Source: an uncultured Prevotellaceae bacterium (GTDB taxonomy: Bacteria; Bacteroidota; Bacteroidia; Bacteroidales; Bacteroidaceae). From it: a stretch of DNA of 19,634 nt. A program made the translations under genes and the position numbers. Location of the stretch: positions 1-19,634 of the forward strand of contig CALZOH010000025.1 of NCBI GenBank assembly GCA_945827465.1. The letters run 5' to 3'. This document shows positions 6,532 through 14,157 of the stretch, one piece after another. Each line of letters opens with the position of its first letter. The first letter of the stretch is position 1. The notes beneath the pieces are model-generated. The model did no database searches. It had not been told where the DNA came from and was given only the letters and a program-made list of their open reading frames with translations.

Positions 6532-7566
6532 ATGAAAGTGGTCATTGACGATAAAATCCCATACATCCGTGATGCGGCGGCCCAGATTTTTGACGAGGTC
6601 GTCTATCTGCCGGGGTCAGAGATTGCGCCCCGAGACGTGCGTGATGCTGATGCTTTAGTGGTACGCACGCGCACGCGTTGTAACGAAGCCCTGCTTCGTG
6701 GCAGCCGGGTGAAGATGGTGGCTACCGCGACGATAGGTTTTGAACATTTAGACGTCGACTACCTTCGCCAGGCCGGCATAGCCTGGTCGAATTGCCCCGG
6801 TTGCAATGCCACTTCGGTAGGACAATACGTGCGCAACGCGCTGTTGGTGCTGAAACGGCAGGGAAGCTGGTGCCCGACGCAGAGCTGCGTGGGCATTGTG
6901 GGCGTGGGCCACGTTGGTCGGGCCGTGATGGAGGCTTTGCAGCCCTTGGGGTGCGAGTTCTTGCTGAACGATCCACCCCGTCAGGAGGCCGAGGGCGGTC
7001 CCTTCGTCTCGTTGGAGGAGGTGGCCCGACGCTGTGACGTCGTCACTTTTCATACGCCCCTGACGAAGTCGGGCCGACATCCCTCTTATCACTTGGCCGA
7101 CGACCGCTTCTTCCGCCTCTTGCAGCGCCGCCCCATCTTGATCAACGCCGCCCGTGGCAGTGTGGTCGACACGAAAGCCCTGCTGCGAGCCATGGATGAA
7201 GACCGGGTGAGCGCCACCGTGATCGATACGTGGGAAGACGAGCCGAACATCTCCCCCGAATTGCTTCGGAGGTGCACGATAGGCACACCCCACATCGCCG
7301 GATATAGCGCCGACGGCAAGAGCCATGCTTCGCAGATGGCCTTAGAGGCCGTTTGCCGGCACTTTCATCTGCCCATCAACTTCCACATCCAGCCGCCGCC
7401 CTTGCCGGCTGAGCTGGAACGTCCCCTCAACCGGGAGCAAGAGACGCTGTTGCTCTACAATCCCTGCGCCGACAGCGAGGCTTTGAAGGCACATCCTGAA
7501 GATTTCGAGTTCATGCGGGGTCATTACCCCCTGCGTCGGGAACGATGGGACCAACAACCGAGATAG
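6532..7566 (+). CDS. pdxB: Erythronate-4-phosphate dehydrogenase (PdxB)
   Basis: NAD-dependent 2-hydroxyacid dehydrogenase that oxidises 4-phospho-D-erythronate in the DXP-dependent pyridoxal 5'-phosphate pathway; cytoplasmic. 344 residues from the chosen ATG. The Rossmann motif GIVGVGHVG is at 121-129. The catalytic triad positions Arg208 (NAARGS), Glu237 (TWEDEPN) and His254 (GTPHIAGYS) fall where they lie in the E. coli enzyme. After about residue 285 comes the PdxB-type C-terminal dimerisation extension, which separates it from SerA and lactate dehydrogenases. The start at 6532 begins MKVVIDDKIPYI, typical for the family; a 30-residue upstream extension in frame would include the promoter and is rejected. 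A DJ-1 family gene follows after 22 nt, so the two are probably cotranscribed. Confidence 0.94.
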   Translation: MKVVIDDKIPYIRDAAAQIFDEVVYLPGSEIAPRDVRDADALVVRTRTRCNEALLRGSRVKMVATATIGFEHLDVDYLRQAGIAWSNCPGCNATSVGQYVRNALLVLKRQGSWCPTQSCVGIVGVGHVGRAVMEALQPLGCEFLLNDPPRQEAEGGPFVSLEEVARRCDVVTFHTPLTKSGRHPSYHLADDRFFRLLQRRPILINAARGSVVDTKALLRAMDEDRVSATVIDTWEDEPNISPELLRRCTIGTPHIAGYSADGKSHASQMALEAVCRHFHLPINFHIQPPPLPAELERPLNREQETLLLYNPCADSEALKAHPEDFEFMRGHYPLRRERWDQQPR

Positions 7567-7588
7567 ATTCACCTAAACATGAATAGAT

Positions 7589-8134
7589 ATGAAGATTTAC
7601 CTGCTTTTAGCCGAAGGCTTTGAGACCATCGAAGCCTTGACGCCCATCGACATTTTTCGGAGGGCCGGCACCGACATCGAGAGCGTTTCGATCACCGGCA
7701 GCCTGTCTGTCACCAGTTCTCAGGGCATCGAGGTTAAAGCCGATGTATTGTGGGAAGATGTCAACTTCGACGACGGCGATGCGTTGATACTTCCCGGCGG
7801 ATACCCCGGCTACGAGAACCTGAACAGCCATCCCGAAGTCGCAACCGTCGTGAAAGACTACGTGACGACGGGACGTACAGTGGGAGCCATCTGCGGAGCA
7901 CCCACCATCTTCGCCCGCAACGGCATCGGACAGGGCCGTCGCATGACGTGCCACACCAGTACGTTGGACGAGATGACGGGGTACGTCATGACCGGACGTG
8001 ATGTAGAACAGGACCAGAATATCATCACGGCCATTGGAGCCGGACATTCCACCGAATTTGCCTTGGCGCTGCTCTATGCCCTGCAGGGTGACCGCAAAGT
8101 CGCCATGGTCAAGAAAGGTTTGGAACTGAAGTAA
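7589..8134 (+). CDS. DJ-1/PfpI family protein (YajL/ThiJ type)
   Basis: 181-residue single-domain protein of the DJ-1/PfpI superfamily, cytoplasmic. The likely nucleophile is Cys102 in the elbow GAICGAPTIFA, with the conserved acid Glu15 in GFETIEALTPID. The C-terminal part has the expected TAIGAGHSTEFALALL segment. Length and layout are those of YajL/DJ-1 rather than the larger Hsp31 group. Proposed roles of the family include glyoxalase-like, deglycase and oxidative-stress chaperone functions; which applies here cannot be told from sequence. It lies 22 nt behind pdxB in the same direction without a promoter of its own, so it is probably the second gene of that operon. Confidence 0.9.
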   Translation: MKIYLLLAEGFETIEALTPIDIFRRAGTDIESVSITGSLSVTSSQGIEVKADVLWEDVNFDDGDALILPGGYPGYENLNSHPEVATVVKDYVTTGRTVGAICGAPTIFARNGIGQGRRMTCHTSTLDEMTGYVMTGRDVEQDQNIITAIGAGHSTEFALALLYALQGDRKVAMVKKGLELK

Positions 8135-8141
8135 CCCTCCT

Positions 8142-8259
8142 GTCAGCCTCGTAGCCCGATTGACGGCGTCAGCCACCTGCCGCAACAAGCGTGAACGCAT
8201 CGCCTTTGTTGCGGTAGGCGGATTGCTGTTAGGGTGAAACCCTCTGTAACCGGGCTGAC
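8142..8259 (+). ncRNA. Candidate structured leader RNA before the antiporter gene
   Basis: A three-way-junction fold can be drawn by hand. P1 pairs GTCAGCC (8142-8148) with GGCTGAC (8253-8259). P2 is a 13-bp stem, 8176-8188 with 8206-8218 (CCGCAACAA/TTGTTGCGG at its heart), capped by GCG-TGAA-CGC. P3 is AGGGT-GAA-ACCCT (8231-8243). The antiporter ATG follows 18 nt after P1. It does not match the TPP, yybP-ykoY manganese, NiCo or fluoride riboswitch consensus as I remember them. It could be a cis-regulatory leader, a terminator-like barrier after the DJ-1 gene, or chance pairing in G/C-rich DNA. Confidence 0.45.
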
Positions 8260-8277
8260 CTCATCAACACAAACACC

Positions 8278-9225
8278 ATGATTTGGATTCAAATACTCCT
8301 TTCCGTAGTAGGCATTGCTGCCGTCTTGTGGGGAGCAGACAAGTTTACCGACGGAGCCGGCTCCCTCGCCGCCCGTTTGAAGGTGCCCCAAATGGTCATC
8401 GGTCTCACCGTAGTGGCTTTTGGCACGTCGGCACCGGAGTTTTTCATCTCTTTGGTCTCGGCGTTGCAAGACAAGAGCGGAATGGCCATCGGCAACGTTG
8501 TGGGCAGCAATATATTTAATGTATTACTGATTGTCGGCATGTCGGCGGCCCTGTGTAGCATCCAAATCAGCCGCAGCACAATCCGCAAAGACCTTCCCTG
8601 GACCATCGCCTCAACCCTGCTGTTCACGTTCCTGTGTTTGGACGGACGTCTGAGCCGCCTCGACGGAGTGGTGCTGACGGCAGTGTTCGGCGTGTTCTTG
8701 TTCTACACGTTTCGTTTGGCCCGAGATGGCGACGCCGACCAGGCCGAAACGCCGAAGATCAACGGTGTAGGCCGTTCGGTGATGTGGTTGCTCGTAGGAC
8801 TTACAGCCCTGATTGTGGGCAGCCAAGTCTTCGTCCACGGTGCTTCGGCCATTGCCCGTGCCTTGGGTGTGAGCGATTTGGTGGTGGGCCTCACGATTGT
8901 GGCAGGCGGTACGTCGTTGCCCGAACTGGCCACATCGGTCATTTCGGCCCGTAAGGGACAGTCGGCCTTGGCTTTGGGCAACGTGATAGGCAGCAACGTG
9001 TTCAACATCCTGATGATCTTAGGTATCACGGCTTGGGTGTCCCCCTTGAGCCTGGCCGGTGTGACGTGGGTCGACTATGGTACACTGCTCCTCAGCGTGC
9101 TGTTGTTGTGGTGGATGTCATACACCCAGCTGAGGGTGACCCGAAAAGAGGGCGTGATGCTGCTCTTGTTCTTCGCGGCTTATCTCTATTGGCTGATTCA
9201 TCAGGCCTTGGCGGCGGCCGTCTGA
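8278..9225 (+). CDS. CaCA family Na+(H+)/Ca2+-type antiporter (YrbG-like)
   Basis: Inner-membrane cation antiporter of 315 residues with about ten hydrophobic segments and the two inverted alpha repeats that define the CaCA superfamily. Alpha-1 is at about 42-87 (VAFGTSAPE, then GNVVGSNIFN); alpha-2 is at about 203-248 (VAGGTSLPE, then GNVIGSNVFN). Glu54 and Glu216 are the expected cation-binding acids. A short hydrophilic loop (about 148-165) joins the halves. Length and motif wording match bacterial YrbG-type exchangers. The transported ion and the coupling ion cannot be settled from sequence. It follows the DJ-1 gene by 143 nt containing a foldable leader, and converges on murI. Confidence 0.93.
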   Translation: MIWIQILLSVVGIAAVLWGADKFTDGAGSLAARLKVPQMVIGLTVVAFGTSAPEFFISLVSALQDKSGMAIGNVVGSNIFNVLLIVGMSAALCSIQISRSTIRKDLPWTIASTLLFTFLCLDGRLSRLDGVVLTAVFGVFLFYTFRLARDGDADQAETPKINGVGRSVMWLLVGLTALIVGSQVFVHGASAIARALGVSDLVVGLTIVAGGTSLPELATSVISARKGQSALALGNVIGSNVFNILMILGITAWVSPLSLAGVTWVDYGTLLLSVLLLWWMSYTQLRVTRKEGVMLLLFFAAYLYWLIHQALAAAV

Positions 9226-9239
9226 GGGCATACGCCGTC

Positions 9240-9287
9240 GGGGTCGGCTGTTTGCCGACCCGAAAGAGGGCTGACGGGCCCCTGGTT
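9240..9287. terminator. Bidirectional terminator between antiporter gene and murI
   Basis: A perfect 8-bp hairpin, GGGTCGGC-TGTTT-GCCGACCC (9241-9261), lies between the two convergent genes. A second G/C-rich inverted stretch (GGGC..GGCCCC, about 9268-9283) is followed by TGGTTTTATT on the plus strand. Either may end transcripts arriving from both sides. Confidence 0.65.
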
Positions 9288-10139
9288 TTATTCTTCTAAA
9301 ACGATGTGATGGGCGTGTACCTTCTCCTGTAGGAAGAGACACGCGGTGGTATTGAAATTGTCGGCATCTTCTGTGGTCAGGAAAGAGCATGAACCCCTTC
9401 GCGAACACTTCGCATCCATTTCGGGATGACGCCGGAGGTAGTCCTCCAGACTGCGGGCCACGTATTCACCTTGCGTGATAATGCGCACTCCGGCGGGAGT
9501 GTAACGCTCTATCTTGGGCAGCAGGAAGGGATAATGCGTGCATCCTAGCAGCAAGGTATCTATCAACGGATCTTTTTGAAACAGGTTGTCGAGCCGGTCT
9601 TTCACAAAATAGTCGGCTCCGGGCTTGTCATACTCAAAATTCTCGACCAAAGGCACCCACATGGGGCAGGCCAGGCCCGACAATCGGATGTCGGGATGGA
9701 GTTTGCAGATTTCCAGGTCGTATGACTGGGACGAAACCGTACCGGGCGTAGCCAACAGGCCTACGTGACGAGTGCGGGTCAGGGCGCCCACGGCCTCTAC
9801 CGTGGGACGAATGATGCCCAACACGCGCCGATAGGGGTCGAGTTGCGAAAGGTCATGCTGCTGAATGGTGCGCAACGCCTTGGCCGAAGCCGTATTACAG
9901 GCCAGGATGACCAGGTGACAGCCTTTCTCGAAGAGCGTTTTAACGCCTTGCAGGGTGTATTGATAGACTACATCAAACGATCGCGTGCCGTAAGGGGCGC
10001 GCGCATTGTCGCCTAAGAAGAGGTAATCGTATTGGGGAAGGTGGGTTCGAATGTTCTTCAAGACGGTAAGACCTCCGAATCCGGAGTCAAAGACCCCGAT
10101 GGGGCCCGCACCGGCGGGTAATGACGACGGTTGAACCAT
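9288..10139 (-). CDS. murI: Glutamate racemase
   Basis: Interconverts L- and D-glutamate to supply D-Glu for peptidoglycan; cytoplasmic. 283 residues. The family motifs occur in order: GVFDSGFGGLTVL (Asp18, Ser19), NARAPYGTRS, the first catalytic cysteine Cys81 in ILACNTASA, and the second, Cys200, in LLLGCTHYPFL. Length is slightly above the usual 265-275, with a short N-terminal extension and a C-terminal tail. The ATG overlaps the stop of the upstream ompH-like gene by one base (TAATG), which suggests translational coupling. The ompH-murI order is common in Bacteroidetes. Confidence 0.96.
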   Translation of the reverse strand: MVQPSSLPAGAGPIGVFDSGFGGLTVLKNIRTHLPQYDYLFLGDNARAPYGTRSFDVVYQYTLQGVKTLFEKGCHLVILACNTASAKALRTIQQHDLSQLDPYRRVLGIIRPTVEAVGALTRTRHVGLLATPGTVSSQSYDLEICKLHPDIRLSGLACPMWVPLVENFEYDKPGADYFVKDRLDNLFQKDPLIDTLLLGCTHYPFLLPKIERYTPAGVRIITQGEYVARSLEDYLRRHPEMDAKCSRRGSCSFLTTEDADNFNTTACLFLQEKVHAHHIVLEE

Positions 10140-10789
10140 TATTGTTGGCCTTCCTGGCTGGTAGGAGCTTGTTCGGGAGCAGATTGCGGGGCACCCTCGG
10201 CAGGAGCGGGCGCTTCGGCAGGAGTGGTGTTCTCACCCTCGGCCGGAGTCTCCGACGTGATGGGGATAATCTGACCGTTGATACGGGCAATGACTATCTC
10301 CTGGAGGTCTTTACCTGCCTGTAAATGGATGAACGGGAAGTCCCGGTTGTCAGTGTTCAGGATAAATATGAAGCCATTCTCTCGTCCTATCTCGCCCAAG
10401 ATGCTATCCAGCTTCAACACGAGCGGTTTAATCATGGCTTGCTCGGCGTTACCGAGCTGACGCTCGGCATCCTTGCGAAATGCCATGCCCTGTTCCATGG
10501 CAACCTGAAGCTCACGTTGGCGTTTGAGCAGGATTTCTTGGGGAAATGACTTCTGGCCGGCCAAGAAATCAGCAAACATTCGCTGGAATTTCTCTTCGTT
10601 ATACTTGGCCTCGGTATCGTACTTCTCTTTCAGTGCGCGCAAAGATGATTGTGCGGTAGCATATTCGGGAAGGCTTTGCAAAGCTTTCTGGTAACTCAGG
10701 TAACCAAACTGGTATTGGGCAGCTCCGGGCGTCGGCAACAGGAACCAAAGAAAGGTTGTTGCGAGACAAATTGATAGGAATGTCTTCAT
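10139..10789 (-). CDS. OmpH/Skp-family periplasmic chaperone
   Basis: 216 residues from the ATG chosen at 10789 (MKTFLSICLATTFLWFLL, a signal peptide ending near GAAQ). An alternative ATG three codons upstream (10798) is possible. The mature part begins YQFGYLSYQKALQSLPEY, typical of the OmpH family, followed by a Lys/Glu/Gln-rich helical hairpin (about 45-130) and a beta-like core (GFIFILNTDNRDFPFI). Skp/OmpH proteins hold unfolded outer-membrane proteins in the periplasm for delivery to BamA. The last 35 or so residues are a low-complexity Pro/Ala/Glu tail not needed for the fold. The gene has its own consensus promoter and is coupled to murI. No bamA or second ompH is next to it, unlike the common Bacteroidetes cluster. 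Confidence 0.9.
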   Translation of the reverse strand: MKTFLSICLATTFLWFLLPTPGAAQYQFGYLSYQKALQSLPEYATAQSSLRALKEKYDTEAKYNEEKFQRMFADFLAGQKSFPQEILLKRQRELQVAMEQGMAFRKDAERQLGNAEQAMIKPLVLKLDSILGEIGRENGFIFILNTDNRDFPFIHLQAGKDLQEIVIARINGQIIPITSETPAEGENTTPAEAPAPAEGAPQSAPEQAPTSQEGQQ

Positions 10790-10821
10790 GTTGCACATAT
10801 CTTTATGAATGATTTCTCGTG

Positions 10822-10852
10822 CAAATGTAAGGCTATTTTTTTACATATCAAA
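10822..10852 (-). promoter_or_regulatory. Promoter of ompH-murI
   Basis: On the minus strand TTTG (10849-10852), 19-nt spacer, TACATTTG (10822-10829): full consensus. The expected start near 10816 gives a leader of about 27 nt. Confidence 0.82.
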
Positions 10853-10951
10853 ATAATTGATAGTGTGCATTCATCCTGACCGGCGTGATTTTTCGCCGAA
10901 CGGGTACGATGTGGGGACGAGCAAAAGGCCGGAGGCCGCCGTGCAACCCTG

Positions 10952-11914
10952 TCATCGAAGGTGTGCGTCGGCAAAACGGCGGACGTGGGCGGCTACCGAA
11001 GCCTTCCCCTCGCTCGTCAAGGTGGGGAAGCTATGGTCTTCGCCCGCAAGCGGCACCCATTCGTAGCTCACCGAGGCTTTCTCGAGGGCCTTCCGGAGTC
11101 GTTTGGCCTGCGAGAAGGGTACTACCCTGTCCTTGTTGCCATGAAGAATGAGCGTCGGAACGGCTCCCGAGGTATATTCCAAGGGAGAATAAGAGCGGCA
11201 GGCCCTTTTGCGACGGAGGGGATGGCGTCCGCTCTCTTGGGTGAAGGCTTGCAACAGGGCCTCTCTCATGCGAAGCGTGTTCTTTGAGAAGAAGAGTCGG
11301 GCCAGCCACAGGGGCGGACCGACTAGATTGGGGTGAAGCAGCGAACCGAGATAGGTTGGTCCGTAGATGTCGATGCAGCAGTTCACTCGCGCAGAATAGT
11401 CGCTCAGCGTCGTTTCGCCCTGTCCCATCTCGTCAGGGGTGTAGGCGGTGAGCATGGCAAGGTGTCCGCCTGCCGAACAACCGCCGACGGCAATGCGTTG
11501 AGGGTCGAAATGGTAGCGGGCGGCCTCGCGACGAATCCATCTGACGGCGTCCTTGCAGTCAGACAGGGGCGCAGGATATGCTACGCTACCGTCATGCTTG
11601 ACCAATCGGTAGTCTACACTCACAACGGCATAACCTGCACAGAGCAGACTGTCGAGAACAACCTTGCGGAAGCCTGTGCGCAGGGTCGAGCGAGTGAGTT
11701 CCATCCACGAACCACCGTGGATGAACAAGAAAACAGGGCGGACGGCAGTCGATGCACTGTCGGGCAGGAAAACATCAACGGCCAACGGGCCCTGTGGAGT
11801 CTGTTTATACGTAATACCTTCGATGAGGCAGGCGCGTCCGGGCAGTTGCAGGGAGCGACAGAAACCTGAAAGGGCTGCGATACAGCCAAGCAAGAGAAGC
11901 AGAAAGCGGTGCAT
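10952..11914 (-). CDS. Secreted alpha/beta-hydrolase (esterase/lipase family)
   Basis: 320 residues from the ATG at 11914, which directly precedes a signal peptide (HRFLLLLLGCIAALSGFC). The frame stays open to 12037, but that extension lies inside the upstream gene and is rejected. The alpha/beta-hydrolase landmarks are all present: oxyanion motif HGGSW (66-70), nucleophile Ser147 in GCSAGGH, Asp262 in HGNKDRVVPF and His294 in GEDHSFP. The type resembles bacterial feruloyl/acetyl esterases and other Aes-like carboxylesterases; the substrate is unknown. The mature protein is probably periplasmic; Cys11 (LLLGC) leaves a lipoprotein possible. It starts 2 nt after the stop of the GNAT gene and is the last gene of the ruvB operon. 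Confidence 0.88.
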   Translation of the reverse strand: MHRFLLLLLGCIAALSGFCRSLQLPGRACLIEGITYKQTPQGPLAVDVFLPDSASTAVRPVFLFIHGGSWMELTRSTLRTGFRKVVLDSLLCAGYAVVSVDYRLVKHDGSVAYPAPLSDCKDAVRWIRREAARYHFDPQRIAVGGCSAGGHLAMLTAYTPDEMGQGETTLSDYSARVNCCIDIYGPTYLGSLLHPNLVGPPLWLARLFFSKNTLRMREALLQAFTQESGRHPLRRKRACRSYSPLEYTSGAVPTLILHGNKDRVVPFSQAKRLRKALEKASVSYEWVPLAGEDHSFPTLTSEGKASVAAHVRRFADAHLR

Positions 11915-11916
11915 AA

Positions 11917-12522
11917 CTATGGAGTGACGTTGTTGTGACGACTGAGAAGGCCCAAAACGAGGTCGGGCGGCAGGGCCGAGACGGCGCAGGGAGGTTCGGG
12001 CCGGTCGGGATGAGGATTGAGTGTGAGCTGCATCCACGTCACGTCGAGCCAGCGGCCGTCTTTATAGCCTGCCTTCGGCCAGAGCGAAAGCGGCGTGAAG
12101 CCGAGTCGGTGATGAAACTGCTCACTAATGGGATTGGGATGGGTGATGCAGACGTAGGCATTCACGACGCCCTGAGCGCGCAGAAGGTCGATCAGGCAAC
12201 AATAAAGCCTCCTTCCCCACCCTTTGCCCCTGTATTCGGGGGCAAGATAGATGCTGAGCTCCACCGTCCACTGATAAGCGGCGCGAGGCGAGTGCGGATG
12301 AGCGTAAGCGTAGCCGATCACCGTCCCCTTCCACCGCCCAACCAAGTAAGGATAGAAGGGATGGAGGCGCTGCCACTCTGAACGGAGTTCCTCCGGCGAA
12401 GGAGTGACATAGGCAAAAGTGGCTACGCTGTGACGTACATAGTAGTCATAGATGGACCACACCTCGGTCAGGTCTGACTCGAGGGCGAAGTCAATGCCGG
12501 GAAAGGGTGAATCGGGCTTCAT
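11917..12522 (-). CDS. GNAT family N-acetyltransferase (phosphinothricin-acetyltransferase-like)
   Basis: 201 residues, cytoplasmic. It carries the GNAT fold landmarks: an N-terminal helix region, then motif A with the acetyl-CoA loop YRGKGWGRRL (97-106) after the strand VELSIYL, and motif B FHHRLGF (136-142). The wording ELSIYLAPEYRGKGWG..L and the length match the Pat/YncA subfamily, which acetylates small amines such as phosphinothricin or methionine sulfone, but the substrate cannot be inferred. About 30 residues at the C-terminus go beyond the domain. The ATG overlaps the ybeY stop by four bases (ATGA), so translation is coupled. Confidence 0.9.
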   Translation of the reverse strand: MKPDSPFPGIDFALESDLTEVWSIYDYYVRHSVATFAYVTPSPEELRSEWQRLHPFYPYLVGRWKGTVIGYAYAHPHSPRAAYQWTVELSIYLAPEYRGKGWGRRLYCCLIDLLRAQGVVNAYVCITHPNPISEQFHHRLGFTPLSLWPKAGYKDGRWLDVTWMQLTLNPHPDRPEPPCAVSALPPDLVLGLLSRHNNVTP

Positions 12523-12944
12523 CCACGCAGGGTTTGCCAGAGGGCAAGGGCGTTGTTCTCGGCTTCTTCCATGATGGCTCGCTCACCGGGGCCTTTGTCG
12601 TTGATTCCACACAAGTGAAGCACTCCATGCGCCATCACTCGATAGAATTCTTGCTCGTAATCGGTGTGAAACTGCTCGCTATTGCTGCGCACGGTGTCGA
12701 GACTGATGAAAATATCGCCCGAAATCACGTCGCCTTCGTCGTAGTCGAAGGTGATAATGTCTGTATAGTAGTCGTGCTGGAGGAATTGACGGTTGACCTC
12801 GAGTATTTTTTCATCGTCACAGAAGATGTAGGCAATCTCGCCCACCTGTTTTCCGTAGCTTTCAGCCAGTTTTTTGAGCCAAGCGGTGACGAGCCGACGC
12901 GGCAGAGCCGGCATTTTGATGTTTTCAGACTGGTATGAAATCAT
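12519..12944 (-). CDS. ybeY: Endoribonuclease YbeY
   Basis: Metal-dependent RNase for 16S rRNA 3'-end maturation and ribosome quality control, cytoplasmic. 141 residues from the ATG at 12944 (MISYQSENI); an in-frame ATG at 12992 would overlap the end of ruvB and adds 16 unlike residues, so it is rejected. The metal-binding motif is HGVLHLCGIND (106-116): His106 and His110 are present, while the third position is Asp116 instead of the usual His. I remember the same Asp in other Bacteroidetes YbeY proteins, so it is likely a phylum trait and not a defect. It follows ruvB after 44 nt with no promoter seen. Confidence 0.93.
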   Translation of the reverse strand: MISYQSENIKMPALPRRLVTAWLKKLAESYGKQVGEIAYIFCDDEKILEVNRQFLQHDYYTDIITFDYDEGDVISGDIFISLDTVRSNSEQFHTDYEQEFYRVMAHGVLHLCGINDKGPGERAIMEEAENNALALWQTLRG

Positions 12945-12988
12945 AAGACGTAAGTATGAGCATGAAGAAAGGGTGAAAACGATCGCAT

Positions 12989-14023
12989 TCAATCAAACAA
13001 GCCGGGGAATCCGGTCACGGAATGGAAGCGACTGCGCTGCAAGTGTTCGTAGGCAAGCTCGGTGGCTTCTCTTCCACGCGGGGTGCGCTTGATGAAACCC
13101 TCCATAATAAGGAATGGTTCGTAGACTTCTTCCACAGTGCCGGCGTCTTCACCGATTGCAGTCGCGATGGTGGAGATTCCAACAGGGCCGCCACCGAATT
13201 TGTCGATGATGGTGACCAATATCTTGTTGTCAATCTCGTCCAGACCGTATTTGTCGATGTTGAGAGCCTCTAACGCCACGTGTGCAATGTGGAGGTCGAT
13301 TCGGCCTGAGCCTTTTACCTGCGCAAAGTCCCGTACACGTCTTAACAAAGCATTCGCAATACGCGGGGTGCCCCTGCTACGGCTTGCTATCTCGGCTGCA
13401 GCGTCGTGTTCTATGGGCATCTTGAGGATGGAGGCAGAGCGAATCAGAATGCGTTGGAGCACTTTTGCATCATAATACTCCAAGTGCAGGTTGATTCCGA
13501 AGCGGGCCCGAAGCGGAGCCGTGAGCAAACCGCTTCGTGTGGTGGCGCCCACAAGCGTAAACGGGTTCAAATCGATCTGAATGCTCCTGGCCGACGGTCC
13601 TTTATCGATCAAAATGTCGATGCGGTAGTCTTCCATGGCCGAATACAGGTATTCTTCGACCACGGGCGAGAGTCGATGTATCTCGTCAATAAAGAGAACG
13701 TCGTGCGGTTCAAGCGAGGTGAGCAGTCCGGCAAGGTCGCCGGGCTTGTCGAGAACCGGTCCGGAAGTGATTTTAAAGCCGACGCCCAGTTCATTGGCGA
13801 TGATGTTGCTCAGGGTGGTCTTGCCCAACCCCGGCGGGCCGTGTAACAGGGTATGATCAAGGGGCTCCCCACGATATTTGGCAGCCTCTACAAACACACG
13901 CAGGTTGTCAACCACTTTGTGCTGACCGCTGAAGTCATCAAATCGGAGTGGTCGAAGCGCGTTCTCGTATTCTTTGTCGGTGGTAGCGTGTTGCTCAGCC
14001 CGGATGTCGAAAGTATCCTCCAT
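12989..14023 (-). CDS. ruvB: Holliday junction branch-migration helicase RuvB
   Basis: AAA+ motor of the RuvAB complex that drives branch migration of Holliday junctions during recombination repair. 344 residues, normal length. Walker A GPPGLGKT is at 62-69, Walker B FIDEIH at 111-116, sensor-1 and arginine-finger region GATTRSGLLTAPLRARFGI at 159-177, and sensor-2 region RGTPRIANALLRR. The C-terminal winged-helix part ends in RTPRGREATELAYEHL. It is the first gene of the operon ruvB-ybeY-GNAT-esterase, diverges from the GH76 gene, and has a -7 box (14061-14068) about 40 nt upstream of its ATG. Confidence 0.97.
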   Translation of the reverse strand: MEDTFDIRAEQHATTDKEYENALRPLRFDDFSGQHKVVDNLRVFVEAAKYRGEPLDHTLLHGPPGLGKTTLSNIIANELGVGFKITSGPVLDKPGDLAGLLTSLEPHDVLFIDEIHRLSPVVEEYLYSAMEDYRIDILIDKGPSARSIQIDLNPFTLVGATTRSGLLTAPLRARFGINLHLEYYDAKVLQRILIRSASILKMPIEHDAAAEIASRSRGTPRIANALLRRVRDFAQVKGSGRIDLHIAHVALEALNIDKYGLDEIDNKILVTIIDKFGGGPVGISTIATAIGEDAGTVEEVYEPFLIMEGFIKRTPRGREATELAYEHLQRSRFHSVTGFPGLFD

Positions 14024-14060
14024 AATTGAGGGCGAAATTACGTAAAACGAGAGGAAGTAC

Positions 14061-14068
14061 CAAATGTA
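14061..14068 (-). promoter_or_regulatory. -7 box of the ruvB operon
   Basis: On the minus strand TACATTTG matches TAnnTTTG. I see no good TTTG at the -33 distance. The predicted leader is about 32 nt. Confidence 0.55.
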
Positions 14069-14095
14069 GACCGTGTTTTTTTGAAGTGTTTCACG

Positions 14096-14125
14096 CTTGT
14101 GCGTGTCTATGATTGACTACTTTTG
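14096..14125 (+). promoter_or_regulatory. Promoter of the GH76 gene
   Basis: CTTG (14096-14099, one mismatch to TTTG), 18-nt spacer, TACTTTTG (14118-14125). The start near 14131 leaves about 27 nt before the ATG at 14158. It lies inside an upstream in-frame extension of the coding frame (ATG at 14113), so that extension is not the start. Confidence 0.7.
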
Positions 14126-14157
14126 CAGGTATTCATCACAATCATCACCTGAAAGAA

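Noticed and set aside
6748..7326. 192-codon open frame antisense to pdxB
   Set aside because: Lies within pdxB, which has all catalytic residues; no independent support.
7607..8200. 197-codon open frame antisense to the DJ-1 gene
   Set aside because: Shadow of a gene with clear DJ-1 motifs.
8142..8259. Known TPP, manganese (yybP-ykoY), NiCo or fluoride riboswitch
   Set aside because: Their conserved core strings, as far as I remember them, are not present, so it is reported only as an unassigned structured leader.
11333..11869. 178-codon plus-strand open frame inside the esterase gene
   Set aside because: The opposite strand encodes a complete catalytic triad and signal peptide; this frame has no recognisable features.
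12594..12629. YbeY inactivated by loss of the third metal-binding His
   Set aside because: Asp in this position is, to my recollection, usual in Bacteroidetes YbeY proteins and can bind metal; the rest of the protein is intact.
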